Shown piece after piece: positions 37,801-47,296 of a stretch of 64,000 nt of DNA; the first letter of the stretch is position 1, and each line of letters begins with the position of its first letter. A program made the translations under genes and the position numbers. The notes under the pieces were generated by a model that was given only the letters and a program-made list of their open reading frames with translations, had not been told where the DNA came from and did not search any database. This DNA is from Palsa-295 sp963781105 (lineage in GTDB: Bacteria; Acidobacteriota; Terriglobia; Acidiferrales; UBA7541). Location of the stretch: positions 1 through 64,000 of the forward strand of contig CAWAED010000015.1 of NCBI GenBank assembly GCA_963781105.1. Direction: 5' to 3'.

Positions 37801-40800
37801 GTGTCCTGGACTGGGAGTGTTGAGTTGTTGAACCACCTCAATTCTAATGCAGTGGTCTTGCTGGCGGGCGCCTTCTTGCTGGGGGTGTTTTTTGCGTATG
37901 TGTACCGCCAGAAGCGACAAGCCTACTTGCTGGTCTGGGCGATTGCCTGGATGCTGGCTTCTCTGCCCTTCGCGGTGTACGCCTTCGTCGCCCACCGAGC
38001 CTTTCCCGTATGGCTTGACATCACCAACGAATGGATGATGGCGGCTGCGGCGCTGGCTTTCTACTGTTCCGCGCGGATATACGCGCGCATGAATATCTCC
38101 ACGCGCAACGTCGTTCTCGCGGCGCTCCTCGCGGTGCTCTGGGCTTACGCCTACACCCAAAAATGGATCGCGGCGCCCCTGGGTATGGGCGTGGCCATCA
38201 TTTTCTTTGGGGCGGCGCATATTTTCTGGCAGGAAGGCCGCAAACAGGAATCGCGCGCTGATAAATTGTTGGCGATCACCTTCGTGGCCACCGGAATTCT
38301 GCGTCTTCTCCTGATTTTCCAGCAACGGCTGAGCCCTTTGGCGGAGGTCAATCTGCTTCCGTTTGCGCTGCTCGCGGAAATTTTTGGTGGAGTGCTGATG
38401 CTGATGGCGGTTTATGAAGAAGAGCGGCGGCGAGTCGAGCGCAACATGTTGGCGCTTTCGAATCTGAACCTCGCCACTTCGAGCTTCGTCGGCGGTGAAA
38501 TTCAGAAGATGCTCGCGCAAGCCTTGGATCGCGTGCTCAACGTCGTGCGCATTCCGGCCGGCGCGCTCTGCCTGCACTATGGCGATGAAAAGGGTCCGAC
38601 TTCTATTGTCGTCACCGGAATGGGCGATGCGTTTTGCTCCGCAATTCAAAAAGACAGTCTCGACTCCTACACCGTGAATTTGGTCGCCCGCCTCGGCGGG
38701 CTGGTAGTCCTACGCGACTTGGCCCGCGATGCGAACTGGGTCGCGCTGGAAAAAGAAGAGACTTTCCAGCACGTCCGCAAAATCCTGCTTGAGCAAGGTC
38801 TGCGTACGGTGGTGGGAATCAGCTTGCAAGCCAAGGAACGCGTATTCGGCGTGCTGCTGCTGGGAACACCAGACAATCGCAACTTTACTCCACCGGAGCT
38901 GCGGCTCTTGCTCGCTCTGGGTCACCAGATCGGCATGGCCGTCGAAAATAGCTATCTGATTCAGCAGACGGCTCGGCGCAGCGAAGAGTTACACATCTTG
39001 AACGAAATCGGGCGCGCGCTCAGCTCCACTCTCGAACCCGACGCGCTTTTCGAACGTATATATTCCGAGATGCGCCGCTTGCTCGACGTCGGCAGCATGT
39101 TCATCGCTTTTCAAGACAAGAAGACCGAGCAAGTGCGCTTCGAACTGGATGTAGTGAACGGCGAACGCCTGCCCAAACGGACGCGCCAAGCGGGCAAACA
39201 CCTCACCGAATATGTGATTCGAACGTGTCAGCCGCTTTTGATTCGCGACCAGTTCGAGGAAGAAGTGAAACGCCTCGGAATCGAGCCGGCCCGGCACGCT
39301 GGTTCGATCTGCGCGGTGCCCCTGATCTTGTACAATCACGCCATCGGCGCGATGGCGGTGCACAGCCAGCAGGAGCGCGCGTTTGACGAAGGCCACGTCG
39401 AACTCTTGCGCGTACTGGCCAGCGAAGCGGCCGTAGCTATCGAAAACGCGCGGCTCTTCTCCGAAGAGCAGAAGAAATCAAAACAATTGACGCTGGTTAA
39501 CAATGTCTCCAGCCACGCGATCACCACGCTGAATCCCGAAGAGATGCTCACCAAGATCGCGGCGGAAATCGAAAACGCTCTCTCCTACGATCACATCGGC
39601 ATCGCGATCTTGGATTACTCCTCCAAGGAATTGGTGATTCAGGCGGAAGCAGGAGCGCGCCGCGACGCCCTGGGCCGCCGAATTTTGCTGGGCGAAGGAT
39701 TGGTGGGCCACGTCGCACGCGCCGGGCAGATGGCGGTGGTGCAGGAGGTGAACGCTGCATCGCATCGTCCCGTATTGCCGGGTACCGCGTCGGCCATCGC
39801 GTTGCCGGTGACCTATGCCGAGAATTTGCTGGGCGTTCTCTACGTAGAGTCGTCCGAACCCTGCGAATTCTCCGACGAAGAAATCCGGCTGCTGCGCACT
39901 CTCGCCGATTTGTTTGCCGGAGCATTGCACAACGCGTTGACGTTCCAGCGAGCGCAAGAACAGGCCATCACCGACGGGCTAACCGGCGTGAAGACGCACC
40001 GCTTCCTCATGGAAGCGCTGTCGTCCGAATGGAAGCGTTCCACGCGCGCGAACCGGCCATTCTCGCTGGTCTTGATGGACCTCGATCGCTTCAAATTCGT
40101 CAACGATTTCTACGGCCACCTGGAAGGCGACGTGGTCCTGCAGCGCGTGGGCCACATCCTCGAACAGAATTGCCGCCGCTCAGACGTCGTCGCGCGTTAC
40201 GGCGGCGATGAATTCGTGATTTTGATGCCGGAAACGAGCGTCGAGCAAGCCCGCCAGCTCGCCAGCAAACTGCGCGGCTGGGTGGCCGCCGATCCGCTGC
40301 TGCGCGACAAAAATATTACGGCGAGCTTCGGCATCGCAGGCTTCCCGATTCACGGCTCTACTCCGCAGGAATTGATCCAGGTGGCCGATTCCTCGATGTA
40401 CCTCTCGAAACATCAGGGAGGCAACTCGGTTTCGACCGCGGAGCAAGGCGATCCCAACGACACCAAGCGCTGGAAGAAAGACGTCCTGGAAGCGTATCTG
40501 GGCGTCACGCTGAAGCGCCTCTTTTCCACCGGACCCGAAGCGTTCGAAGAAATTTATCGCCGCCTCGAGCAGTTCACGCGCTCGCTCACCGAGCACGGCG
40601 GCGTTAACGCCGGAGACGAAGTGCCGCCGGCGGTCGTCGAAACAGTCACCTCACTGGCTCTCGCGATTGACGCGAAAGACCACTATACCCAGGGCCACTC
40701 GCAAAAAGTTTCCGCGTACGCCGTGATGATCGCGCACGCGCTCGGCATGAATGAAGCGGAAGTCGAGGAAGTTCGTCTGGCGGGGCTGCTGCACGACATC

Positions 40801-41247
40801 GGCAAAGTCGGCATCCCGGAAGTGATTTTGAACAAGTCCGGCCCGCTCGACGCCGATGAATGGGCCACCATGAAAACGCACACCGAGCTGGGCGCGAAAA
40901 TCCTCGAGCCGCTCGCCGCGATGAAACGCATCCGCGAAATGGTCGGGCATCATCACGAATTTTACGATGGCTCGGGCTATCCTTCGCGGCTGGCCGCGGA
41001 ACATATTCCGGTCGGCGCGCGCGTGATTGCAATCGCCGACGCCTACGACACCATTACGTCCGAACGCACCTACAAGAAAGCGCGCAGCCCGGAAGAAGCT
41101 TTTGCGGAGCTCGAACGCTGCTCCGCGAATCAATTCGATCCGAAAATCGTCCGCGCCTTCATCGAAACCATGCGCCGCGCCCCGCAACAGCATATCGAAG
41201 CCGCCGTAGGTGCGTCCGATGGTGAGGACGCGGGCTCCCAGCTTTAA
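37801..41247 (+). CDS. Membrane GAF-GGDEF-HD-GYP protein, cyclic di-GMP turnover
   Basis: A 1148-residue signalling protein. The N terminus (1-205) has about seven transmembrane segments. Three GAF-like domains follow (about 215-375, 400-555, 570-715), then a GGDEF domain with an intact RYGGDEF motif (about 799) and an RRSD inhibitory site five residues before it, and a C-terminal HD-GYP domain with LLHDIGKVGIP (about 998) and DGSGYP (about 1055). It can probably both make and break c-di-GMP, with GAF domains deciding which. Start: GTG at 37801, with GGGAGAAG upstream. The gene is preceded by phased T-tracts. It is monocistronic by the visible context. Confidence 0.93.
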   Translation: MSWTGSVELLNHLNSNAVVLLAGAFLLGVFFAYVYRQKRQAYLLVWAIAWMLASLPFAVYAFVAHRAFPVWLDITNEWMMAAAALAFYCSARIYARMNISTRNVVLAALLAVLWAYAYTQKWIAAPLGMGVAIIFFGAAHIFWQEGRKQESRADKLLAITFVATGILRLLLIFQQRLSPLAEVNLLPFALLAEIFGGVLMLMAVYEEERRRVERNMLALSNLNLATSSFVGGEIQKMLAQALDRVLNVVRIPAGALCLHYGDEKGPTSIVVTGMGDAFCSAIQKDSLDSYTVNLVARLGGLVVLRDLARDANWVALEKEETFQHVRKILLEQGLRTVVGISLQAKERVFGVLLLGTPDNRNFTPPELRLLLALGHQIGMAVENSYLIQQTARRSEELHILNEIGRALSSTLEPDALFERIYSEMRRLLDVGSMFIAFQDKKTEQVRFELDVVNGERLPKRTRQAGKHLTEYVIRTCQPLLIRDQFEEEVKRLGIEPARHAGSICAVPLILYNHAIGAMAVHSQQERAFDEGHVELLRVLASEAAVAIENARLFSEEQKKSKQLTLVNNVSSHAITTLNPEEMLTKIAAEIENALSYDHIGIAILDYSSKELVIQAEAGARRDALGRRILLGEGLVGHVARAGQMAVVQEVNAASHRPVLPGTASAIALPVTYAENLLGVLYVESSEPCEFSDEEIRLLRTLADLFAGALHNALTFQRAQEQAITDGLTGVKTHRFLMEALSSEWKRSTRANRPFSLVLMDLDRFKFVNDFYGHLEGDVVLQRVGHILEQNCRRSDVVARYGGDEFVILMPETSVEQARQLASKLRGWVAADPLLRDKNITASFGIAGFPIHGSTPQELIQVADSSMYLSKHQGGNSVSTAEQGDPNDTKRWKKDVLEAYLGVTLKRLFSTGPEAFEEIYRRLEQFTRSLTEHGGVNAGDEVPPAVVETVTSLALAIDAKDHYTQGHSQKVSAYAVMIAHALGMNEAEVEEVRLAGLLHDIGKVGIPEVILNKSGPLDADEWATMKTHTELGAKILEPLAAMKRIREMVGHHHEFYDGSGYPSRLAAEHIPVGARVIAIADAYDTITSERTYKKARSPEEAFAELERCSANQFDPKIVRAFIETMRRAPQQHIEAAVGASDGEDAGSQL

Positions 41248-41337
41248 TCGTTACATTAGCGCAACACCGCCCGGTTGCATCTCCCGGTTAGCAAAATCCC
41301 ACTCTAAGCACTATCCCAGCGGCCCCCAACAGTTCAG

Positions 41338-41388
41338 GGAGTGCGGCAGCTTGCTGCCGCTTTCTTTTGGGCGCGGCTTGCCGCGCCT
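41338..41388. repeat. Hairpin repeat, family B (copy 2)
   Basis: GGGAGTGCGGCAGCTTGCTG begins this copy, with hairpins GCGGCAGC-TT-GCTGCCGC (41343-41360) and GCGCGGC-TT-GCCGCGC (41371-41386). The rest of the gap 41248-41566 holds nothing else that I recognise. Confidence 0.65.
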
Positions 41389-41566
41389 CAAACATCGGAA
41401 GCGCCACATCCGATCTGTAAATTGCAGGTGCGCGGTCGCAACCCTCCAAATCGTTGGGCACGGAGGTGCTCTCCGCAAATGCAGTTGCGTTCTGGACGGT
41501 TGGCGCGAAGCTCGATAAAGTTGTGAAGGGGATTTTGCTGGCAGGATTCTGGGAGGGGGACGAGCG

Positions 41567-41980
41567 ATGCGAACAGCGACGGTGCGATGGGTCGGCGGCG
41601 AGGAATTCCTGGCGACAATGCCCTCCGGACAGGCCGTAGTGATCGACGCGGACCGCGAACACAATTCCGCGCCGGGACCAATGGACATGCTGCTCGCCGC
41701 GCTCGGCGCGTGCAGTTCGGTGGACGTCGTCTCGATCCTCGCGAAGAAGCGCAACAAGCTGGCATCACTCGAAATCGTGATTTCCGGCGAGCGCGCCAAA
41801 GACCCGCCTTCGGTCTGGACCAAAATCGAGATGGTCTACAAGTTGACGGGCGAATTGGATGAGAAAGCCGTGCGCGACGCCATCGAATTAAGCCAAACCA
41901 AATATTGTTCGGTGGCGGCAATGCTGCGCAAAACCGCCGAGATTACCTACCGGTTTGAGATCGTGGCCGCCGGGGCATAG
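41567..41980 (+). CDS. OsmC/Ohr family protein
   Basis: A 137-residue cytosolic protein of the OsmC superfamily, which reduces organic hydroperoxides through a pair of cysteines. They are C49 (LGACSSVDV) and C114 (TKYCSVAAML), in the typical positions. The N-terminal strand block ATVRWVGGEEF and the central PGPMDMLLAALGAC segment are also family-like. Start: ATG at 41567, with GGAGGGGG about nine bases upstream. A family A repeat lies directly downstream. Confidence 0.9.
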   Translation: MRTATVRWVGGEEFLATMPSGQAVVIDADREHNSAPGPMDMLLAALGACSSVDVVSILAKKRNKLASLEIVISGERAKDPPSVWTKIEMVYKLTGELDEKAVRDAIELSQTKYCSVAAMLRKTAEITYRFEIVAAGA

Positions 41981-42004
41981 TATTTTGCTTTTGTCGCCGC
42001 TGTC

Positions 42005-42037
42005 GTCATCCTGAGCGTAGCGAAGGATCTCTCTTCG
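42005..42037. repeat. Dispersed intergenic repeat, family A (copy 4)
   Basis: GTCATCCTGAGCGTAGCGAA followed by GGATCTCTCTTCG; a full-length copy matching the consensus closely. Confidence 0.8.
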
Positions 42038-42227
42038 CCTTGATTCAGGCCAAACCTCTCGCCTTCCACTAGCCGCCGAGATGCTGGCGCTACGGCGTCT
42101 TGGATCGGCCGAAAGAAACCTACACATCGATGTCGCCGTGATTTGCTTGTCTTGTCCGCATGTGATTGCATACAATCACGGGCTGTTCTTAAACGTCTCG
42201 CTGTTTCCATCCTCCTGGGGGAAATGA

Positions 42228-43226
42228 ATGGGGAAACGCATCGCCGCAAAGATTACCGGAGTCGCCGGATACGTCCCGCCGCGCGTGGTCACCAATTTCG
42301 ATTTGGAAAAACGTGTGGACACCAACGACGAATGGATTCGCACGCGCACGGGAATCCGCGAGCGGCATTACGCGGATCCCGGAATGGCCACGTCCCACCT
42401 GGGCACCGAAGCGGCAAGAAAGCTGCTGGCAGCGCGCGGCGTGAACCCCGAAGAAATTGAGCTGATCGTCCTCGCCAGCGTGACCCCGGACATGCTTTTC
42501 CCCGCGACCGCCTGCCTCATTCAGGACCGCCTCGGCGCAAAAAATGCCTGGGGCTTCGACCTCTCGGCGGCGTGCTCCGGGTTCGTTTATGCGCTCACCG
42601 TCGGCGCGCAATTCGTCGGCAGCGGCGCGCACAAAAAAGTGGTGGTGATAGGCAGCGACGTGATGACCTCGATCCTAGATTTCACCGATCGCGCCACCTG
42701 CGTCCTCTTCGGCGATGGCGCCGGCGCGGTACTACTCGAGCCGGCCACGTCAGAAAAAGAAGGCATCCTCGATTTCGTGCATGACGTAGACGGCTCCGGC
42801 GGCTGCAATCTCTATATGCCCGCAGGCGGTTCGCTGCATCCGGCGTCGCAAGAAACAGTCGAGAAGCGCATGCATTACGTTCACCAGGAAGGCGCGCAAG
42901 TCTTCAAGTACGCCGTGCGCCGCATGAGCGAGCTAGCCGTAGAAATGCTCGAACGCAACGGCTACACCACGAAAGATCTGGCGCTGGTAGTCCCGCACCA
43001 GGCCAATCTGCGCATCATCCGCGGCATGCAAGAGCGCCTCGGCGTGGACGATTCAAAGGTAATGATCAACATCGATCACTTCGGAAACACCACAGCCGGA
43101 ACGATCCCGCTAGGGATGATGGAAGCAGTAGAACAAGGCCGCCTCCGCAAAGGAGACCTGGTCCTGCTGATCGCAGTAGGCGCCGGATACACCACAGGCG
43201 CAGTCCTGCTCCGCTGGGCGTATTAG
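42228..43226 (+). CDS. fabH: 3-oxoacyl-ACP synthase III
   Basis: A 332-residue condensing enzyme that starts fatty-acid synthesis by joining acyl-CoA and malonyl-ACP in the cytosol. The Cys-His-Asn triad is visible: C116 in SAACSGFVYAL, His in VPHQANLRI (about 257), Asn in HFGNTTAGTIP (about 287). The N terminus carries ITGVAGYVPPRVV and the TNDEWI-TRTGI-R signature. The start is ATG at 42228 with GGGGGAAATGA upstream. It stands alone, with repeats on both sides and no other fab genes. Confidence 0.95.
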   Translation: MGKRIAAKITGVAGYVPPRVVTNFDLEKRVDTNDEWIRTRTGIRERHYADPGMATSHLGTEAARKLLAARGVNPEEIELIVLASVTPDMLFPATACLIQDRLGAKNAWGFDLSAACSGFVYALTVGAQFVGSGAHKKVVVIGSDVMTSILDFTDRATCVLFGDGAGAVLLEPATSEKEGILDFVHDVDGSGGCNLYMPAGGSLHPASQETVEKRMHYVHQEGAQVFKYAVRRMSELAVEMLERNGYTTKDLALVVPHQANLRIIRGMQERLGVDDSKVMINIDHFGNTTAGTIPLGMMEAVEQGRLRKGDLVLLIAVGAGYTTGAVLLRWAY

Positions 43227-43268
43227 GGCGGGTGACGCTCGGCGGTTCGAGGAAAAAGTAAAGCGGTT

Positions 43269-43300
43269 GTCATCCCGAGCGCAGCGAGGGATCTGCTTTT
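43269..43300. repeat. Dispersed intergenic repeat, family A (copy 5)
   Basis: GTCATCCCGAGCGCAGCGAG followed by GGATCTGCTTTTC, 42 bp after fabH; variant tail shared with the copy at 51713. Confidence 0.75.
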
Positions 43301-43424
43301 CACATAAACGCTAGCAAGAAGGCAGATTTCTCAGGACGTTACTTCGCGGCCTGTTCCCGACCGTCGCGTTTCATACCGCAAACGACGCAAGATCCGCAGC
43401 TATGCAAGGCACTATCCGCCCGAC

Positions 43425-45824
43425 TCAATCCCCGATGATGATCAGCACCGGATTGCCGTCTCCGGTCGTGGTAGTGATCTCCACCATCTTCGTGGGTGAG
43501 ACGAAGTAGAACGCACCGGTGAAGGCTGCCGGCGAAGTAAGCGTGATGGTGCCGCTGCCGTCGGTAGCGCCGGTGCTCGAAAGCACGTAGGTTCCCGTCA
43601 CCGCTTCGGCAGCGGTGTTCGCACTCGCGGTGCTTTCATCCTGTATTCCGTTCACCGTCGCCGGCGTCACCGAGCCATTGAAGTTAAGGAACCCCGAGAA
43701 GTCACGCGCCGCGCTGACCGGCGGCGCGACCGTGCCCTCGATGAGCGGGAAGCCTTGCTCGATAAACGTAGGCGTGAAGCTGGTCGGCTTGGATTGCGCA
43801 TCGAACTCGCCGAACATGGGAGCGCCGTTGAGCTGGCCAACAGCGAAGGCGTCTTGTGAGTCAATCATGTACAGAACCGGCTCGAATGCGTTATTGACTT
43901 CGAAACCGTTGGCGAACACCCGGCCGTATTGATCGGTGGTGTAGGTAACAGAGAACGGAGTTCCATTTGTCGAGGTGATCGTGCCGGCTTCGTTGTCGGT
44001 GAGCGACAGGTTAAATGTCGTTATTCCGACCTGGGGCACGAGTTGAAGTACCGACACATACGGCACCGAGAGAACCTGTCCGCTCACCCCTCCGGCCATA
44101 GGGCCGCTTATTACAGAGCCAAAGAAGGGCTGTCCGAATTGCAGCTTCATTTCAGCGACGCTGATAAAGGGAGAGGTGGCATTGGATGCTTGATCAGTCT
44201 CAATTAGAAATGCATCCGTCGCGGAAATTGGATACACGTCGTAATCGAGGTTGGAGAAAGCACTTAGTTGGAACTGGCAATGAGTAGGATCAGGCCCAGA
44301 CTGATAGGCACCGGAAAGCGCAGTGCCGCTGACGCTGCCGACCGCTGCCGAGCCGTTATAGTTTGCGTCTATTTCCGCAGGGCCGATACTTCCTACTGTG
44401 CCCCCCGAGGAGGGCGGAACAGCCGTGAGAACGCCAGCGAACGCCATCGTTCCCGCCGCGTTACCTCCGGCCGACGACTGAAATCCCGTGCCACCGAACG
44501 CATAGTTGCCGTTGTATGTAGAATTCGTGCTGTTGACGACGCAAGTCGTCACGCTCTGCATTTCCAGCCGCCCCGAACCGCGCGTCCCAGTCGAATCGAA
44601 TTCGACCATGCGGCCGTGACTGCCAGGAATGTTCCCTGTTCCGGAGGCGTCAATCGAAAACGCATAGATGGGCGAGCCCGTGACGTTCGTGAAAGTAATT
44701 GTGCCGCGTCCATCCTGGCCCACAGTGTAGGTGCCTTGCAGGTTCGGGACATTCACGGGCGAGCCGTTCAGCGCATTGTAATCGGCTTCGCCAGCCGTGA
44801 TCGTGCCGTTGCCATTCGCGGTGAACACACCGGCCGCAGCCACGTACCCGCCGGAATTATTTCCACTGAACGTGAAAGCGTAATTGCCGCTCAAGAGCGA
44901 AAGATTCTGTGGAGGCGTCACAGACAGCGTGAAATTCTGCGTGATCACTGCAGGCGTCGGCGTGGTGCTGTCGGTTACCGTCACGCCGAACGTGTAAGTG
45001 CCCTCCGTGGTCGGCGTGCCGGTAAGGTCTCCGCCGGCACTGAACACGAGGCCCGGCGGCAACACCGCGCCAGCCGCGAGCGTGAACGTGTAGGGAGAGT
45101 TGCCGCCGCTGGCAGCAAATTGCACGCCAGCATACGGCACATTTACCGTGCCCGATGGCAGCGGCGATGTAGTCGTAAACGCCAGTGTGCTCACCACGAT
45201 CGTGAGCGGCCCCGACGTGCTGGTTTCCCCCACCGCATCGGTCACCATGATTGTCACGATCGATTGCCCCGCCGTAGTGGCCTTCCCGGTGATATTCACC
45301 GTGTCGGTCTTGCTCGAACCCAAAGACAATCCTGCCGGCAACGTCCCCGAAGCGATCGTCCACGAGAGTGGCGGCACACCGCCTGTCGCCATAACGGGCG
45401 CGGTGTAAGACGCGTTCAAAGTGGCCGTGGGAAGGGAAGTCGTGGTGATCACCGGCGGCGGCTCGATCTTTACGGTAAGTGTCGCGGACTGGTTCGGAAA
45501 ATCCACGGACGTCGCGGTGATCATGACGACCGTCTCAGTCGTGACCGCGGCCGGTGCAACGTACGTACCGGTGGTAGTAGTCAGCTGAGTTAATGTCCCG
45601 GTTCCCGCAGGGCTGGCTGAAAATGTCACGCCGCCGTTTCCTGCGGCGTCGTTCAGTACCGTAGCGCTCAGCGCGATGGACCCGTTCTGTCCGATGAATT
45701 GCGTGCCGCTCGGAGTAATCGTTACTTTATTGAACGTGGAAGGAGTGCCGGAGCAGGCAGCCAGCTGGAATAAGGCGAATGTCAGGAAAACAAGCAAACT
45801 GGTAAAACCGGCGCGGCTCTTCAT
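43425..45824 (-). CDS. Exported lipoprotein with putative-Ig repeats
   Basis: A 799-residue lipoprotein: a signal peptide ending in the lipobox LAAC (C24), then Ig-like beta modules. One stretch (FNKVTITPSGTQFIGQNGSIAL) is a Big-type module, and two (ASGTLPAGLSLGSSKTDTV and PPGLVFSAGGDLTGTPTTEG) are putative-Ig (He_PIG) repeats. The C-terminal half (from about 315) consists of repeated LLSGNYAFTFSGNN and GVFTANGNGTITAGEADYN modules of a kind common in acidobacterial surface proteins. Role: surface adhesion or structure, inferred. Start: ATG at 45824 with AAGGAGG five bases before. Confidence 0.85.
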   Translation of the reverse strand: MKSRAGFTSLLVFLTFALFQLAACSGTPSTFNKVTITPSGTQFIGQNGSIALSATVLNDAAGNGGVTFSASPAGTGTLTQLTTTTGTYVAPAAVTTETVVMITATSVDFPNQSATLTVKIEPPPVITTTSLPTATLNASYTAPVMATGGVPPLSWTIASGTLPAGLSLGSSKTDTVNITGKATTAGQSIVTIMVTDAVGETSTSGPLTIVVSTLAFTTTSPLPSGTVNVPYAGVQFAASGGNSPYTFTLAAGAVLPPGLVFSAGGDLTGTPTTEGTYTFGVTVTDSTTPTPAVITQNFTLSVTPPQNLSLLSGNYAFTFSGNNSGGYVAAAGVFTANGNGTITAGEADYNALNGSPVNVPNLQGTYTVGQDGRGTITFTNVTGSPIYAFSIDASGTGNIPGSHGRMVEFDSTGTRGSGRLEMQSVTTCVVNSTNSTYNGNYAFGGTGFQSSAGGNAAGTMAFAGVLTAVPPSSGGTVGSIGPAEIDANYNGSAAVGSVSGTALSGAYQSGPDPTHCQFQLSAFSNLDYDVYPISATDAFLIETDQASNATSPFISVAEMKLQFGQPFFGSVISGPMAGGVSGQVLSVPYVSVLQLVPQVGITTFNLSLTDNEAGTITSTNGTPFSVTYTTDQYGRVFANGFEVNNAFEPVLYMIDSQDAFAVGQLNGAPMFGEFDAQSKPTSFTPTFIEQGFPLIEGTVAPPVSAARDFSGFLNFNGSVTPATVNGIQDESTASANTAAEAVTGTYVLSSTGATDGSGTITLTSPAAFTGAFYFVSPTKMVEITTTTGDGNPVLIIIGD

Positions 45825-46098
45825 GGCGCCTCCTTCGGTCGGCACACCCACGATTGCGGTTGGAATCACCCGTAATATTTAGACACGAAAGGCAATGCAG
45901 CCGCTGGAAAATGACCGGGCAGAATGGCGTATCAAGCAACTGGCTGGAAGGACAGAAGGCGAAAAGACGAACCCGGCGTCAAAATACCGAGCGTAGGGGC
46001 ACGGCATGTCGTAGATCCGCCGCAGGAGGACCGTGCCCGTCGGTCACAGCGTTACTTGCCGCTGCCTGGTGTTCGGGGTCAGCAGTAGATTTCGTACC

Positions 46099-46115
46099 GC
46101 CGGCGTCTCGCCGGC
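46099..46115. repeat. Hairpin, GCCGGCG-TCT-CGCCGGC
   Basis: A perfect 7-bp inverted repeat with a 3-bp loop in the gap between the Ig lipoprotein and the redox operon. The preceding bases AGTAGATTTCGTACC continue a repeat-like context. It may be one more dispersed element or a shared terminator. Confidence 0.5.
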
Positions 46116-46167
46116 TCTTTAAAGGTTTGCGGTGCCAAGTGTCGTCGGGCCTGCGCCGACTCAACTC

Positions 46168-46260
46168 AGCGCCGTAGGCACGGCATAAGTTAGCCCGGCG
46201 CGGAAGCGCGGGGAAAAATCACGCAAACGAATCCAGCGCCGTAGGTGCGGCACAAGCCCT
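46168..46260. repeat. Dispersed intergenic repeat, family C (two units)
   Basis: Units CAGCGCCGTAGGCACGGCAT (46168) and CAGCGCCGTAGGTGCGGCAC (46234) around a GTTAGCCCGGCGCGGAAGCG segment. A matching arrangement is at 58976-59030, and a single unit is at 58354-58375. The right end touches the stop codon of the DsbD N-domain gene. Confidence 0.65.
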
Positions 46261-46858
46261 ACTTCGCCGCAGCGGCAAAAATCTCAGGATGCACAGTGCG
46301 CCCCTTCGCATCCGCCGCGCCCACATCAACGCGCAACTCCACCGGGATCTTCACCGGTGGCAAACAGGTCGTTTCGTTGCAAGCCTGATAACGCAAAATC
46401 GCCGGAATCTTCACCGCGCCAAGCGCCGCCCCAGCCTCCGCCACCAAACGCAACTTGAATGTCACGCTCCCGGTGTAGACATCCAATGGCTTATCCGGCG
46501 AAAAAGTAAATTTCTCCCGCCGCCCCTCCGGGTAGATCGTATCCACCAGCCTGAAGCCCTCCGGCAGCTGCGGCGTCAAAGTCGTCGCAATCAAATACTC
46601 ATCCGTTGGCTTGTGCGAATTCACGTGGTACCCGCTGCGAATCTCCGCAACCACGGCCGCCTGAAATTCCTTCCCCCGCGGAACCGGCTCGAGCGAAACA
46701 AAGCTATGCGCCTTCACAATGCTAGCCGCGCTAGGCACCGCCGCCGATTCCTGAGGCGGCACCGCAGCAACAGCCAAGACCCCGTGCGAAACCGCAACGC
46801 CAAGCGCCACAACGCAAACGAACGCCACGCAACACGTAAACACGCGCACAGAACTCAT
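46259..46858 (-). CDS. DsbD N-terminal-domain protein, exported
   Basis: A 199-residue exported protein. The signal region (FTCCVAFVCVVALGVAVSHG) precedes a domain like the periplasmic N domain of DsbD (GYHVNSHKPTDEYLIATTLTP, then ILRYQACNETTCLPPVKIPVE). In DsbD this domain hands electrons from the membrane part to periplasmic disulfide reductases, and its two cysteines are seen in QACNETTC. In this operon the membrane part (CcdA) and thioredoxin (TlpA-like) domains are separate genes, so the set looks like a DsbD split in three. The ATG at 46858 overlaps the frataxin-like stop as ATGA. Confidence 0.8.
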   Translation of the reverse strand: MSSVRVFTCCVAFVCVVALGVAVSHGVLAVAAVPPQESAAVPSAASIVKAHSFVSLEPVPRGKEFQAAVVAEIRSGYHVNSHKPTDEYLIATTLTPQLPEGFRLVDTIYPEGRREKFTFSPDKPLDVYTGSVTFKLRLVAEAGAALGAVKIPAILRYQACNETTCLPPVKIPVELRVDVGAADAKGRTVHPEIFAAAAK

Positions 46859-47193
46859 ACCGAGATCGCCGTCCCCAATTTTTCCGTCAGAATCCGGCTC
46901 ATCACCTGATTCAAAGTCTCCCCGGTCTTTTCCTGCACAAACGCCTGCGCCGCGTCCGACCACGCCAATTTAAAACTCGTCGTCAACGCCGAAATCCAAA
47001 TCTGCCGCACCGGCGCGTTCGGGCTGATCACAAACCGCGTCTCATCCTCATCCTCGAACTCGATCTCCAGCTTTCCGCTCCCGCCCTCCACCTCAAAATC
47101 GTTCTCATCCCCAATCTCCAGCAAACGCTTCCGCAAAGCCTCAAACGCCGCATCGCTCTTCTTCTGAAATTCGTGCTCATCCATCAAAGCCAT
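46855..47193 (-). CDS. cyaY: Frataxin-like protein (CyaY family)
   Basis: A 112-residue protein whose domain order and residues match frataxin: an acidic first helix (DEHEFQKKSDAAFEALRKR), three strands (GGSGKLEIEFEDEDETRF), the hallmark VISPNAPVRQIWISA, and the closing KTGETLNQVMSRILTEK. Frataxins regulate iron-sulfur cluster assembly by binding IscS/IscU and iron; the acidic ridge is visible. The start is ATG at 47193, or ATG at 47184. The first 50 residues of the longer frame come from a spacer repeat. It is in a thiol-redox operon, and the stop overlaps the next start. In bacteria the family is best known from Proteobacteria. Confidence 0.8.
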   Translation of the reverse strand: MALMDEHEFQKKSDAAFEALRKRLLEIGDENDFEVEGGSGKLEIEFEDEDETRFVISPNAPVRQIWISALTTSFKLAWSDAAQAFVQEKTGETLNQVMSRILTEKLGTAISV

Positions 47194-47220
47194 AAAAATA
47201 ATCGCCCCCGAAAATCTTGC

Positions 47221-47250
47221 CTTTCTCTGCGTCCTCTGCGTCTCTGCGGT
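47221..47250. repeat. Short repeat of CTCTGCGT units between tlpA-like and frataxin genes
   Basis: CTTTCTCTGCGTCCTCTGCG followed by TCTCTGCGGT; the complement reads ACCGCAGAGACGCAGAGGAC. Translated, it yields AETQRTQR, another well-known artefact of gene over-extension. Confidence 0.6.
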
Positions 47251-47296
47251 AAAAGCAGTTGTGTGAGGTGGCCTCTGCCTCCGTGCTTCCCTGCCC

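Noticed and set aside
37441..38649. A 402-codon minus-strand frame over the c-di-GMP gene start
   Set aside because: It crosses the phased T-tracts and the real gene's membrane domain, with low-complexity Arg/Gln/His content. No start signal or family.
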